Assembly: GCF_022458895.1 (NCBI RefSeq)
Contig: NZ_JAINFL010000004.1
Coordinates: 310,001 to 374,000 of the forward strand
Direction: 5' to 3'
DNA: 64,000 nt
Source: Roseihalotalea indica
GTDB taxonomy: Bacteria; Bacteroidota; Bacteroidia; Cytophagales; Cyclobacteriaceae
This document shows positions 8,797-17,210 of this stretch, one piece after another (within the stretch, counting starts at the first letter, position 1; every line of letters begins with the position of its first letter). A program made the position numbers and the translations under genes. The notes beneath the pieces are model-generated. The model made no database searches, had not been told where the DNA came from, and saw only the letters and a program-made list of their open reading frames with translations.

Positions 8797-11013
8797 TTAG
8801 ATGGCAGGTTTGATTACCTGAATTTCCGAATGGTATAAGGCTGAGTCTTGTTCTACAAGCCTGTAATACTGATCAGCGGCAATGTTTTTCCACTGTTGCC
8901 TAGTCTGAGAACCGTTCCAGATTATCTCCAGCCTTTTAACTTCAGTTGCATCTCCGAGACCTACCGCTACTCGTAAGGGTGAGCAACCAAAGCTGCCCCC
9001 TGAGTTTACTTCTCGATAAATTATTCTTTCCTGTCCATTCTCTTCCAGTGTAATGGTTACCTTGGAACTGATGGCGGAGCGATTAGCTTTTGTACCTACC
9101 AGTTGGAAGCCTACCCAATGGTGCTCATTCTGATAGGGATTTTGAAATAGGGCATTCTGAAAATTATCACCCTCGTAAGCCCCGCCCATCACTACATATA
9201 CATCCTGATCTCCATCGTTATCCCAATCGGCAAACGAGACGGCATGACCTTTCTGTAAATGCCCGAACCCACCAGCGGTCGTTACATCCTGGAACTGTTT
9301 GCCCTGATTATTGCGAAACATACGATTGGGAATGATAGAAGCAAAACTGACCTCTCCGGTGCTCATGTACATATCCAGATAACCATCGTTGTCCAGATCG
9401 CCAAAGTTTGCGCCCATGGCATAGGTAATTCGGTTTAGATTCACTTGCGATGAGATATTGGAGAAGGTGCCATCGCCTTGGTTTCGGTAGAGGCGAGCTG
9501 TTTCAGCAGAATGAGGGATTTTTAAATATTCGGCAGCAATATCGTGAGTTATTGAGCTGATGACGGTGCCATTTCGCTGATAACCAGCCACAAACAGATC
9601 AAGCCAGCCGTCATTATCATAATCAAAAAACCAGGTGGGGAAACTGGATATTTTCTCGTCCAGCCCTGCCTCATGAGTAACCTCCCTGAACCGGGGAATC
9701 CCCAGAGAATCAAGACCCTGATGCTGGTATAAGCGATTAGAGGTGCGATCATCTAATGCTGATATGAAAATGTCGGGCAGGCCATCGCGGTTATAATCTC
9801 CGGATGTCACTCCTTTAATGTATAAAAAACTCTCTGCCTCGCTCACCTCAATTCCTGCGGCTGCAGCGAAGTTGGTGAATGTTCCGTCCTGATTATTGAT
9901 GTACAGCTCACAGGGATGAATATTATCGGAGCTACTGCTTTCATTTCCAATAAATACATCCAACCAGCCATCCTGGTTAAAGTCATTCCAGGTAGCCGTT
10001 TGACTGGGGTGAAATGATAGCATTCCGGCTTCAATGGTAACATCCGTAAAGGTGCCATCTCCGTTGTTTTTTAATAATGAGTTAGGTATCTGGCCATGTT
10101 TCCCTAACCAGGCCCCTCGAAGCAACAGGATATCAAGCCAGCCATCATTATTATAGTCGGCCTGAACCATGTTGAGCCCACCGGTAACTGAAGTTAAACC
10201 GGCACTTTCACTTACTTCTCTGAAGCTTCCATCCTGTTGATTTACAAATAGTTGAACGGGGTCATCGGGAAACCAGCTGGAAACCATTACATCCAGGTAA
10301 CCATCATTGGTAAAGTCATCTACCACGCAACCTCCCGAAAGTGCATTCACGGCTAACCCGAGGTGAGGCGCTATATCATCAAAATGTTTCAGCGGGTATT
10401 CTGACTCTAGAGCTTCCGGCGGGATGACATACGATTCTGGAACCTGATCCGGATATTCCCCTAAGGTCATATAGGCCACATTGAGTAACCAACGGCTGTG
10501 CAAATCTCTGGGGTTGTCTTGTACAATATTGGTAAGCAAGGTTTTGGCTTGCTCAGATCCTCGGGGGAACTGGTGGAACCCAGTCGGTAGAATTGGAAAA
10601 AGACACGATGCTGAGGTATGATGATGAATGCAATTTTCCTGTTCACCTAACCGCAGGTAAGCCAAGGCCAGCAGATCATCTAACTGATCTTGCTCATAAT
10701 CCGACAGACCGGGTACCATAATCTGAGTGCGGCTCATTTGCAACATGCTTTCCAGTATTTCAATCGCGCCTTCGGTCTGCCCACCAAACAGCAATGCTTT
10801 TGCTCTCTGATACTCATATTGGTGTAGCTTATAGGGGTCGGTGGTGGTTTGAGTCAGGCTATCAAAGTAGGCGGCCCGCACGCTGCTGGCATACTCGTTT
10901 TCCGGAATCCAGAAGGCAGTATCAGCCACATCACTTAGCAGTTGTTCCATTGTGGGTTGAGGCTGGCTGCACCCGAAGACGATTACTACGAATAGAAAAA
11001 ATACCGTTCTCAT
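8797..11013 (-). CDS. FG-GAP/VCBS repeat lipoprotein with ASPIC/UnbV domain (CRTAC1-like)
   Basis: A 738-residue surface lipoprotein (signal peptide ending VFGC, Cys15). Residues ~20-170 are helical and TPR-like (EQAKTLLTNIVQDNPRDLHSRW). The centre holds seven FG-GAP calcium-binding signatures of the form D-x-N-x-D-G-x-x-D (for example DYNNDGWLDILL, DFNQDGWLDVFI, DLDNDGYLDMYM), which build a beta-propeller. The C-terminus is an ASPIC/UnbV domain (EVNSGGSFGCSPLRVAVGLG...VKRLEIIWNGS). CRTAC1-type proteins often sit beside SusCD pairs in Bacteroidota; their ligands are mostly unknown. It follows susD but is separated from it by a terminator, so it is probably transcribed at lower level or independently. 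Architecture firm, role unknown. Confidence 0.9.
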   Translation of the reverse strand: MRTVFFLFVVIVFGCSQPQPTMEQLLSDVADTAFWIPENEYASSVRAAYFDSLTQTTTDPYKLHQYEYQRAKALLFGGQTEGAIEILESMLQMSRTQIMVPGLSDYEQDQLDDLLALAYLRLGEQENCIHHHTSASCLFPILPTGFHQFPRGSEQAKTLLTNIVQDNPRDLHSRWLLNVAYMTLGEYPDQVPESYVIPPEALESEYPLKHFDDIAPHLGLAVNALSGGCVVDDFTNDGYLDVMVSSWFPDDPVQLFVNQQDGSFREVSESAGLTSVTGGLNMVQADYNNDGWLDILLLRGAWLGKHGQIPNSLLKNNGDGTFTDVTIEAGMLSFHPSQTATWNDFNQDGWLDVFIGNESSSSDNIHPCELYINNQDGTFTNFAAAAGIEVSEAESFLYIKGVTSGDYNRDGLPDIFISALDDRTSNRLYQHQGLDSLGIPRFREVTHEAGLDEKISSFPTWFFDYDNDGWLDLFVAGYQRNGTVISSITHDIAAEYLKIPHSAETARLYRNQGDGTFSNISSQVNLNRITYAMGANFGDLDNDGYLDMYMSTGEVSFASIIPNRMFRNNQGKQFQDVTTAGGFGHLQKGHAVSFADWDNDGDQDVYVVMGGAYEGDNFQNALFQNPYQNEHHWVGFQLVGTKANRSAISSKVTITLEENGQERIIYREVNSGGSFGCSPLRVAVGLGDATEVKRLEIIWNGSQTRQQWKNIAADQYYRLVEQDSALYHSEIQVIKPAI

Positions 11014-11022
11014 GCACCACTA

Positions 11023-11056
11023 AAATAAAAAAAGCCCTTTCCGAAGAAAGAGCTTT
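11023..11056 (-). terminator. Rho-independent terminator after susD
   Basis: On the reverse strand, AAAGCTCTTTC (11056-11046) pairs with GAAAGGGCTTT (11041-11031) around a TTCG tetraloop (11045-11042) with one mismatch, followed by a T-rich tract (11030-11023). It lies between the susD stop and the FG-GAP gene start, so it should attenuate read-through into the latter. Confidence 0.8.
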
Positions 11057-11077
11057 TGGTAGGTTTATTTCACTCGA

Positions 11078-12598
11078 CTAGTATCCAGGGTTTTGATCTT
11101 GGTTTGTAAGCGCACTGTTATTATCAATTTCAACAATTGGAAGAGGCAACAGGTCATACCGTGGTTGATAAGCACTAATAGGTTCTCCATCCAATTTCCC
11201 CATTCTTCTCCATCTACGGATATCTCGATTACGAATTTGTTCAGCAGCCAGTTCTACGCGACGCTCGTGCACGATTGCATCAAACATTTCATCCTGATTA
11301 CTGCAGGGGTATAATACAGTAGGATATGGTGGCATATTAACATCCGCTCTTGCTCGCACTTGATTAATATAAGGTAATGCAGCAGTAGGCCCTGTCAATT
11401 CATTTTCTATTTCAGCCATCATCAGCAATACATCGGCATACCGAATAACCCGGAAATTGATTCCTGAACGAGAGTCTTCATTAGCACGCTTGTAGATCAT
11501 TTGATATTTTTTCCAACTTGGTTTGCTTATATCCCCCTGAACGCTGGTTGTTTTGAGAGTATCAAGACCACTGTTAAATGGATCGCCAAGTTGATAGAAA
11601 GAATAATCCCGGCGAGGGTCGTCTTTTTCAGCGCCATTGGCTACAGTCTCAAACTCAGCGGCGATGGAGTTTGAGGGAATGACGTTGCGCCATGCATTTG
11701 GCCCATATTCTTGTCCTCGGAAAGTAATCTCGGCAATTCCTGCTCCATCAGCATTCCAGGCCCCACCCGTACCGGCTGATTCAGTAAACTGAACTTCCCA
11801 AATGGATTCAACATTATTTTCGTTTTCCTCCTGATGATTATCTAAAAAACGATCAACCAAACCATACTCACCTGAGCTAATCACCTCCATAAGCGGCGTA
11901 CGAGCAGCTTGGTAATTACCCCGAAACATATGTATTTTTCCTTTTAGAGCCTGCACTGCCCCCTTGGTAGCACGCCCAAGATCTTCGCCACCGTAGACGG
12001 ATTTTAAAGGCAAATTTTGCTCAGCAATATCCAGATCCTGAAAAATCAAAGTATAAACTTCTTCTTCAGAGTTGGCTTTTGGATTACCATCCGGGTTAGT
12101 GGAAGGTTCTAACATGATAGGCACTGCGCCCCACAAGCTTACTAATTCAAAGTAGGCTAGTCCACGTAAAAACCGGGCCTCTCCTTCCAAACGAGAACGC
12201 AAATCAGCTGAGACTTCCTCTGCATCGGTAATATTCTGAAGCACAAAGTTAGACCGCAGAATAATGCGATACCATCCTTGCCACACATCATTGACCAGTT
12301 TATTGGAACCATCAAAGGCATGGTTCAACACCTGACCACGCACAGCCTCCAGTTGCCCCCCCCCCGACTGACAATCGTCAGATAAAAGATCATGAAGGAA
12401 GAAATATTCCCGGTTGTACAAATTATTGGCTTGCAACCCGGCATAAATAGCGTTTACCGCCGCTATGGCCTGACCATCATTACGAAAAAATGTAGCCGTT
12501 GATAATTGGGCCGGGTTGTTTTTATCTAATATATCATCATTACAAGAGTAAGTGACGATAAACACTAATCCTATAATTATAAATGCTCTTGTCTTCAT
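11078..12598 (-). CDS. RagB/SusD family nutrient-binding lipoprotein
   Basis: A SusD-type surface lipoprotein of ~506 residues from the chosen start. An in-frame ATG 33 bases earlier exists, but starting at 12598 gives a clean lipoprotein signal (MKTRAFIIIGLVFIVTYSC). SusD hallmarks are the early helical repeat AIAAVNAIYAGLQ, the segment LEGEARFLRGLAYFELVSLWGAVPIM, and the C-terminal AAEQIRNRDIRRWRRMG...PLPIVEIDNN. SusD binds the glycan or peptide substrate and lids the SusC channel in the outer membrane. It lies immediately downstream of susC in one operon and is followed by a strong terminator. The substrate cannot be told from sequence. Confidence 0.94.
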   Translation of the reverse strand: MKTRAFIIIGLVFIVTYSCNDDILDKNNPAQLSTATFFRNDGQAIAAVNAIYAGLQANNLYNREYFFLHDLLSDDCQSGGGQLEAVRGQVLNHAFDGSNKLVNDVWQGWYRIILRSNFVLQNITDAEEVSADLRSRLEGEARFLRGLAYFELVSLWGAVPIMLEPSTNPDGNPKANSEEEVYTLIFQDLDIAEQNLPLKSVYGGEDLGRATKGAVQALKGKIHMFRGNYQAARTPLMEVISSGEYGLVDRFLDNHQEENENNVESIWEVQFTESAGTGGAWNADGAGIAEITFRGQEYGPNAWRNVIPSNSIAAEFETVANGAEKDDPRRDYSFYQLGDPFNSGLDTLKTTSVQGDISKPSWKKYQMIYKRANEDSRSGINFRVIRYADVLLMMAEIENELTGPTAALPYINQVRARADVNMPPYPTVLYPCSNQDEMFDAIVHERRVELAAEQIRNRDIRRWRRMGKLDGEPISAYQPRYDLLPLPIVEIDNNSALTNQDQNPGY

Positions 12599-12636
12599 AT
12601 TTTCTAGTGCTTTAATTTTTATTCGATTCACCTACC

Positions 12637-15600
12637 TTAAAAGCCTATCTGGATACCACCGATAAATGAACGAGGCTGGGGGTATTGACCATAGTCAACG
12701 CCACTTGCCAGACGTCTGAGCTCTGCGTCATTGTTATTAACGCTGCGGGCACCAATTTCAGGATCGTACCCAGAGTAATTAGTGATAGTAAGCAGGTTTT
12801 GAGAAGATACATAGATCCGAACATTGGAAATAAATCCGTTGGCGAATGACCCTAATACACTTTCGGGTAAACTATAACCGATTGTCAGATTTTTCACCCG
12901 AAAGTAAGATCCATCTTCAATATACCGAGTAGATAATCGAGCATTGTTATTAGGATCAGAGTTTATTGCCCGTGGAATATCGGTATCGGTGTTTTCAGGA
13001 GTCCAACGATCAAGAATAGCAGTACCACCATTAAATAAACGGGTCATACCCTGTAAATCATAAAGATTGGTATTCAGGATATCATTACCTGAAACGCCTT
13101 GCATAAATAAGGTTAAGTCAAAGCCTTTATAATTAGCAGTTGCGTTGATACCATAGGTGAAATCAGGTAAGAAATGCCCAATATTTGTCCGGTCATCGGC
13201 ATTAATCACACCGTCAGGAACACCATCTGGTCCACTAATATCTTTAAAGCGAATGTCGCCAGGGCCAGTTTTGGTAAACAAAAGTGAATCAGGAAGTAGC
13301 ACTCCCATATCATTAAAGGGAGAGTTACCCTGATCCGGACTGTTTTTAATATCATCGTAGCTCTGAAAGATACCATCAACTACGTAACCATAATAATAAG
13401 CAATAGGCTCCCCTTCTTCCGTATAGGTTACTGGCAATCCTTCAAAAGCAGGACCAGAGATAGAATTACCGATACCCAGCGAAGTCATCTCATTATTCAC
13501 AAAAGAGATATTTCCATCTAATGACCACTGAAACTCACCACCACTCTGAGCGTAGCCTGCGGTTATTTCAATTCCTCGGTTTGTTGCATTTCCTACATTG
13601 GCAAAAGGAGCTACATCATAACCGAGTGAAGGCGGAATGGGGACCTGCAGTAGCATATCTTGAGTCTCATTATCAAAATACTCAAAGCTAGCTCTGAAGC
13701 GATCTTCAAACAGACCAAGATCAAAACCAATATTGGTCATCACTGTAGTTTCCCATTTTACATCTTCATTCGCCAAAGCCCGAATGGTGCTGGCCGGTAC
13801 TAGTGTTCCGTCAAAATTGTACTGGAAGTTACCATCAATGGTAGCCTGGTAGCGATAGTCTCCAATTTCCCAATTACCCGTCTGACCATAACTTGCCCGC
13901 AGTTTGAGGTCGCTTAAAAACGAAGCTCCTTGCAGAAAATCTTCTTCACTCACTCTCCAGCCGACGGAAGCTGAGGGGAAAGACCCCCATTTTTGACCGG
14001 GACCAAAGCGAGAGCCGCCGTCAAACCGGATCGAAGCACCGAACAGATATTTTCCAGCATAATCGTAATTAACCCGGCCTATATAGGATATCAAAGCTCT
14101 TTCATTGGCTGTACCGGAAACCGTAGGATTTTCCACCCCGTTGGGCACCTCAATATCGTTAGTAATTGAATTTTCTCCTGCAGCCTGAACTTGCTCGTAT
14201 CGCCAAGTTTGTTGTTCTGCTACGGCAATTGCGCTAACCGTATGATCACCAAAAGTTTTATCAAAAGACAGTTGGTTGGATATTAACGGTGAAACGGATG
14301 TATTACGAGTCTCTTGAATAGTTGCGATATTACTGATGCTATAATCACCCGCGTTGAATGAAGGGGTAAATTGAGAATTTGTTCCGTAGTTTAGATCTAA
14401 TCCACCTAAAAATTTATAATTCAATCCGTCAATAATCTCAATCTCGAGATAGGCAGTACCTAAAAGCTTAAGATCAAGTAGGTCATTTTGTCGAAGGGTA
14501 GCATTTAATACCGGGTTCTCAGGGTCAGAACCGTCCACCTGATCAGTAGCGCGGAAGCCTCCCAGGCGACTAGGGTCACGAACTGGAATATATGGCACAC
14601 TTTTGATAATATGCTCAATCTGGGAACGCCCACCCGAGAATGGTTCAACATTGCGGTTAGTATGGGAAACAGTTAAGGTTTGCCCCACTTTAATCCGGTC
14701 GGTAATATCAAAATCAGTATTAGCGCGGAACGACAAACGTTCAAAACCAGTGCCGAGCATGATACCATCCTGCTTGAAATACCCCCCAGAGATTAAATAT
14801 CGGCTGGTTTCAGAACCACCACTTACCGAAAGGTTATGTTCCTGAATAGGAGCTGACTGGAACATTTCATTCTGCCAATCCGTCTCCACATCCGCATATT
14901 CTCCCAGATTATTGAAACGAGGAGGAACAGGCTGACCGGCATTGGTGAACAGATCACGACCAAAATCCAGATACTGATCGCGATTAAGCAGGTCTAGTTT
15001 TTTCCAGGCATTTTGCACCCCGTAATAAGATTCCAGACTGACTTTAGGCTTTCCGGCGGTACCCTTTTTAGTTGTTACCAGGATAACCCCATTGGCTGCT
15101 CTTGAACCGTAAATAGCCGCTGCTGAAGCGTCCTTTAAGACCTGAATAGACTCAATATCATTAGGGTTGATAGAGTTTAACCCACCAGCGGGTACTCCAT
15201 CAATAACATACAACGGGTCGCTGTTATTGACAGTACCAATACCCCGAATCCGCACAATAGGACTTGCTCCGGGTGCGCCGGAATTAGTTACGTTTACCCC
15301 GGCCGCACGTCCCTGCAAAGCAGCATCGAAGCTAGGAACAGGCAATTCGCTGATCTCTTTGGAGCTAACTGAGGAGATTGCCCCGGTAACCCGGGCTCGC
15401 TCCTGTGTACCATACCCGACTACCACCACTTCGGAAAGTGACTGGATATCGGGCACCATTAGCACGTCAATGGTAGACTGATTGCCTACTGTAATTTCTT
15501 CAGTAGTATAACCTACTGCCGAAAACACCAGAATAGACTCGCTACCAGGAACCGAGATACGATAGTTTCCATCTATGTCCGTTACTGTACCTTGGGTAGT

Positions 15601-15759
15601 CCCTTTAACCAGAATGTTAATTCCGGGCAAAGTACCTTCTTCATCAGATGTTACCGTTCCTGAAACTGAACGTTCCTGGGCAAAACTAAAATGGCTATAT
15701 GACAGCCCCAAAATCAAGATAAAATGATAAAAAGTAAGGCGGTGTAAAAAAGCTTTCAT
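12637..15759 (-). CDS. SusC/RagA family TonB-dependent transporter
   Basis: A 1040-residue outer-membrane transporter of standard SusC length. After the signal peptide comes a carboxypeptidase-regulatory-like domain (VSGTVTSDEEGTLPGINILVKGT). The TonB box/plug entry is SLSEVVVVGYGTQERARVTGA, and the plug signature is DPLYVIDGVPAGGLNSINPNDIESIQVLKDASAAAIYGSRAANGVILVTTKKG-like (SusC-specific DGVP and AAIYGSRA). The rest is beta-barrel ending in an aromatic residue (GGIQIGF). There is no STN signalling domain, consistent with the neighbouring sigma factor lacking a FecR partner. With SusD it imports oligomers across the outer membrane using TonB energy. Confidence 0.95.
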   Translation of the reverse strand: MKAFLHRLTFYHFILILGLSYSHFSFAQERSVSGTVTSDEEGTLPGINILVKGTTQGTVTDIDGNYRISVPGSESILVFSAVGYTTEEITVGNQSTIDVLMVPDIQSLSEVVVVGYGTQERARVTGAISSVSSKEISELPVPSFDAALQGRAAGVNVTNSGAPGASPIVRIRGIGTVNNSDPLYVIDGVPAGGLNSINPNDIESIQVLKDASAAAIYGSRAANGVILVTTKKGTAGKPKVSLESYYGVQNAWKKLDLLNRDQYLDFGRDLFTNAGQPVPPRFNNLGEYADVETDWQNEMFQSAPIQEHNLSVSGGSETSRYLISGGYFKQDGIMLGTGFERLSFRANTDFDITDRIKVGQTLTVSHTNRNVEPFSGGRSQIEHIIKSVPYIPVRDPSRLGGFRATDQVDGSDPENPVLNATLRQNDLLDLKLLGTAYLEIEIIDGLNYKFLGGLDLNYGTNSQFTPSFNAGDYSISNIATIQETRNTSVSPLISNQLSFDKTFGDHTVSAIAVAEQQTWRYEQVQAAGENSITNDIEVPNGVENPTVSGTANERALISYIGRVNYDYAGKYLFGASIRFDGGSRFGPGQKWGSFPSASVGWRVSEEDFLQGASFLSDLKLRASYGQTGNWEIGDYRYQATIDGNFQYNFDGTLVPASTIRALANEDVKWETTVMTNIGFDLGLFEDRFRASFEYFDNETQDMLLQVPIPPSLGYDVAPFANVGNATNRGIEITAGYAQSGGEFQWSLDGNISFVNNEMTSLGIGNSISGPAFEGLPVTYTEEGEPIAYYYGYVVDGIFQSYDDIKNSPDQGNSPFNDMGVLLPDSLLFTKTGPGDIRFKDISGPDGVPDGVINADDRTNIGHFLPDFTYGINATANYKGFDLTLFMQGVSGNDILNTNLYDLQGMTRLFNGGTAILDRWTPENTDTDIPRAINSDPNNNARLSTRYIEDGSYFRVKNLTIGYSLPESVLGSFANGFISNVRIYVSSQNLLTITNYSGYDPEIGARSVNNNDAELRRLASGVDYGQYPQPRSFIGGIQIGF

Positions 15760-15783
15760 AAGAAAAAGTTAGGTTATTCATAA

Positions 15784-15814
15784 CAAATATAGATTTTCCT
15801 ATCTAAAAATCTAT
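15784..15814 (-). promoter_or_regulatory. Candidate susC promoter box inside an inverted repeat
   Basis: On the reverse strand TATATTTG (15791-15784) matches the TAnnTTTG -7 consensus and lies 25 bases before the susC start. A perfect 9-bp inverted repeat, ATAGATTTT (15789-15797) and AAAATCTAT (15806-15814), overlaps its upstream edge and could be an operator. No convincing -33 element was found. Confidence 0.45.
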
Positions 15815-15946
15815 ATTATCAATCACAAAATTTAACCGATTGCATTAAAAATTTCATAAAATCATTAAAGAATCAGAACCTAAGTTTTATAATCAGTATT
15901 TTAATAAAGTTTTTTGTTGAGCTTTCTACTTTCTTGATATAGAGTA

Positions 15947-16513
15947 TTACTGCTCCATAGCATTTGTATAGTAATCCAACAACTTTTGCAGCTTTTCGCG
16001 GCTTCGTTTCAAACGTTGCTTCACGGCACTTTCACTTAAGTTTAATGCCTCTTGAATTGCTTTTATCGACCACTGTTGTTCATATTTTAGCAATAATATC
16101 AACTTCTCTTCACCACTCACTCTCTCGAGCAATTTTTGCAGTATCTCAGTGGTAGGGTGGGTTATTGTTTTGGTATCTATTTCTTCCTCAAGGGTATCGG
16201 CAATTTTATTAGAAATCTCCTGGTGTAAGACGTGCTTATCCTGGTTTATATGGTCAGTGCAGCGATTATGGATAATCGTATTCAGCCAGGGTTTAAAGGG
16301 AGCTTCGCTGCGATAGGTATGGGCTTTGGTCAGCAGGCGAATAAACACTTCCTGCGCTACATCTTGGGTATCATCATGATTTTTAAGATGATAATAGCAT
16401 TTACGAATAACGTAAGGTTCATAGCGCTTTACAAGTTCGGTAAACCCCTTTGGATCGTAATTTTGCTGAAACTGCTCATAGAGCTTTTCGTCGGAGAGGG
16501 CGGATAAATTCAT
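15947..16513 (-). CDS. RNA polymerase ECF sigma factor
   Basis: A 188-residue ECF sigma-70 factor. Region 2 contains LVKRYEPYVIRKCYYHLKNHDDTQDVAQEVFIRLLTKA (read here in pieces: D-x-A-Q-E-V-F is the core-binding signature) and PFKPWLNTIIHNRCTDHIN. Region 4 is a helix-turn-helix ending LNLSESAVKQRLKRSREKLQKLL. It is encoded 187 bases upstream of susC on the same strand and is the obvious candidate regulator of the susCD genes. No FecR-type anti-sigma gene is adjacent and SusC has no STN domain, so its activity must be controlled by something outside this locus or by its own expression. Confidence 0.93.
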   Translation of the reverse strand: MNLSALSDEKLYEQFQQNYDPKGFTELVKRYEPYVIRKCYYHLKNHDDTQDVAQEVFIRLLTKAHTYRSEAPFKPWLNTIIHNRCTDHINQDKHVLHQEISNKIADTLEEEIDTKTITHPTTEILQKLLERVSGEEKLILLLKYEQQWSIKAIQEALNLSESAVKQRLKRSREKLQKLLDYYTNAMEQ

Positions 16514-17210
16514 AAAAAATATTTTTCCTCAATCAATGTAACTTTTCGCAATATCGCAGTATAGTATAAAAGGGCAAGCATAATCTGGCAAATGTAGATA
16601 GCTCATATTGATGAGGCTCGCATATGATCACACTGCATTTTGTCAACAAGACATCATTAATTTTTTGTTAGGGGTACTTTAGTGTTTGTAACTGTCCAAG
16701 TTGCCAAATGGATACACTATTTTTCAGATCTTTTTTTGTACCCTCTTTTTTTACTAAATATTTATTATTAACTCTATGATCAACTAAGCTAATGGTAAAT
16801 TAATAATAATCGACAAAAATACTGTAGCGGCTAATCTAGCTGATGCTCAAAGAACTAAACTCATTGCATTGTAACCTTCAACCATTTTACTAAAATTCTT
16901 AGGCAGTTCACGCTAAGAACACGAATGCTTGTCCAAAAAAAATAGCAGTTTACGCCTTCAAAAGATGCTGAAATAATACCTACCAAAGCGACGGATATAT
17001 TTCATCACCTATTTTTTATTCAGCTTTGTTTTTTCTTGTGCTTAATCAATGTTGATGGTTGCCCTTTTTACTGAAAAGCCAATAACGCTGATACCTCTTT
17101 TAAACTGATTAAGGTCTCACTTATCGGATACCAACTAATTTATTCGCGGATAGCACCTATCCGTACTGTGATCATATTCATTCAACCTTACAAAACAAAT
17201 TTCAACTACT
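16514..17210. other. 697-base intergenic region with a dyad near its right end
   Basis: AT-rich and without a coding frame I would support. A perfect dyad sits near the right end (separate entry). The reverse-strand sigma gene and forward lipoprotein gene diverge from this region, so it should hold at least two promoters, but I found no clear TAnnTTTG box. Confidence 0.5.
17147..17163. promoter_or_regulatory. Perfect inverted repeat CGGATAG-CAC-CTATCCG
   Basis: Seven-base perfect arms (17147-17153, 17157-17163) with a 3-base spacer, 47 bases before the lipoprotein start codon. The half-site CGGATA also appears at 17125-17130, 22 bases (about two helical turns) upstream. It could be an operator for a dimeric regulator or a short RNA hairpin in the leader. 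Confidence 0.45.
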
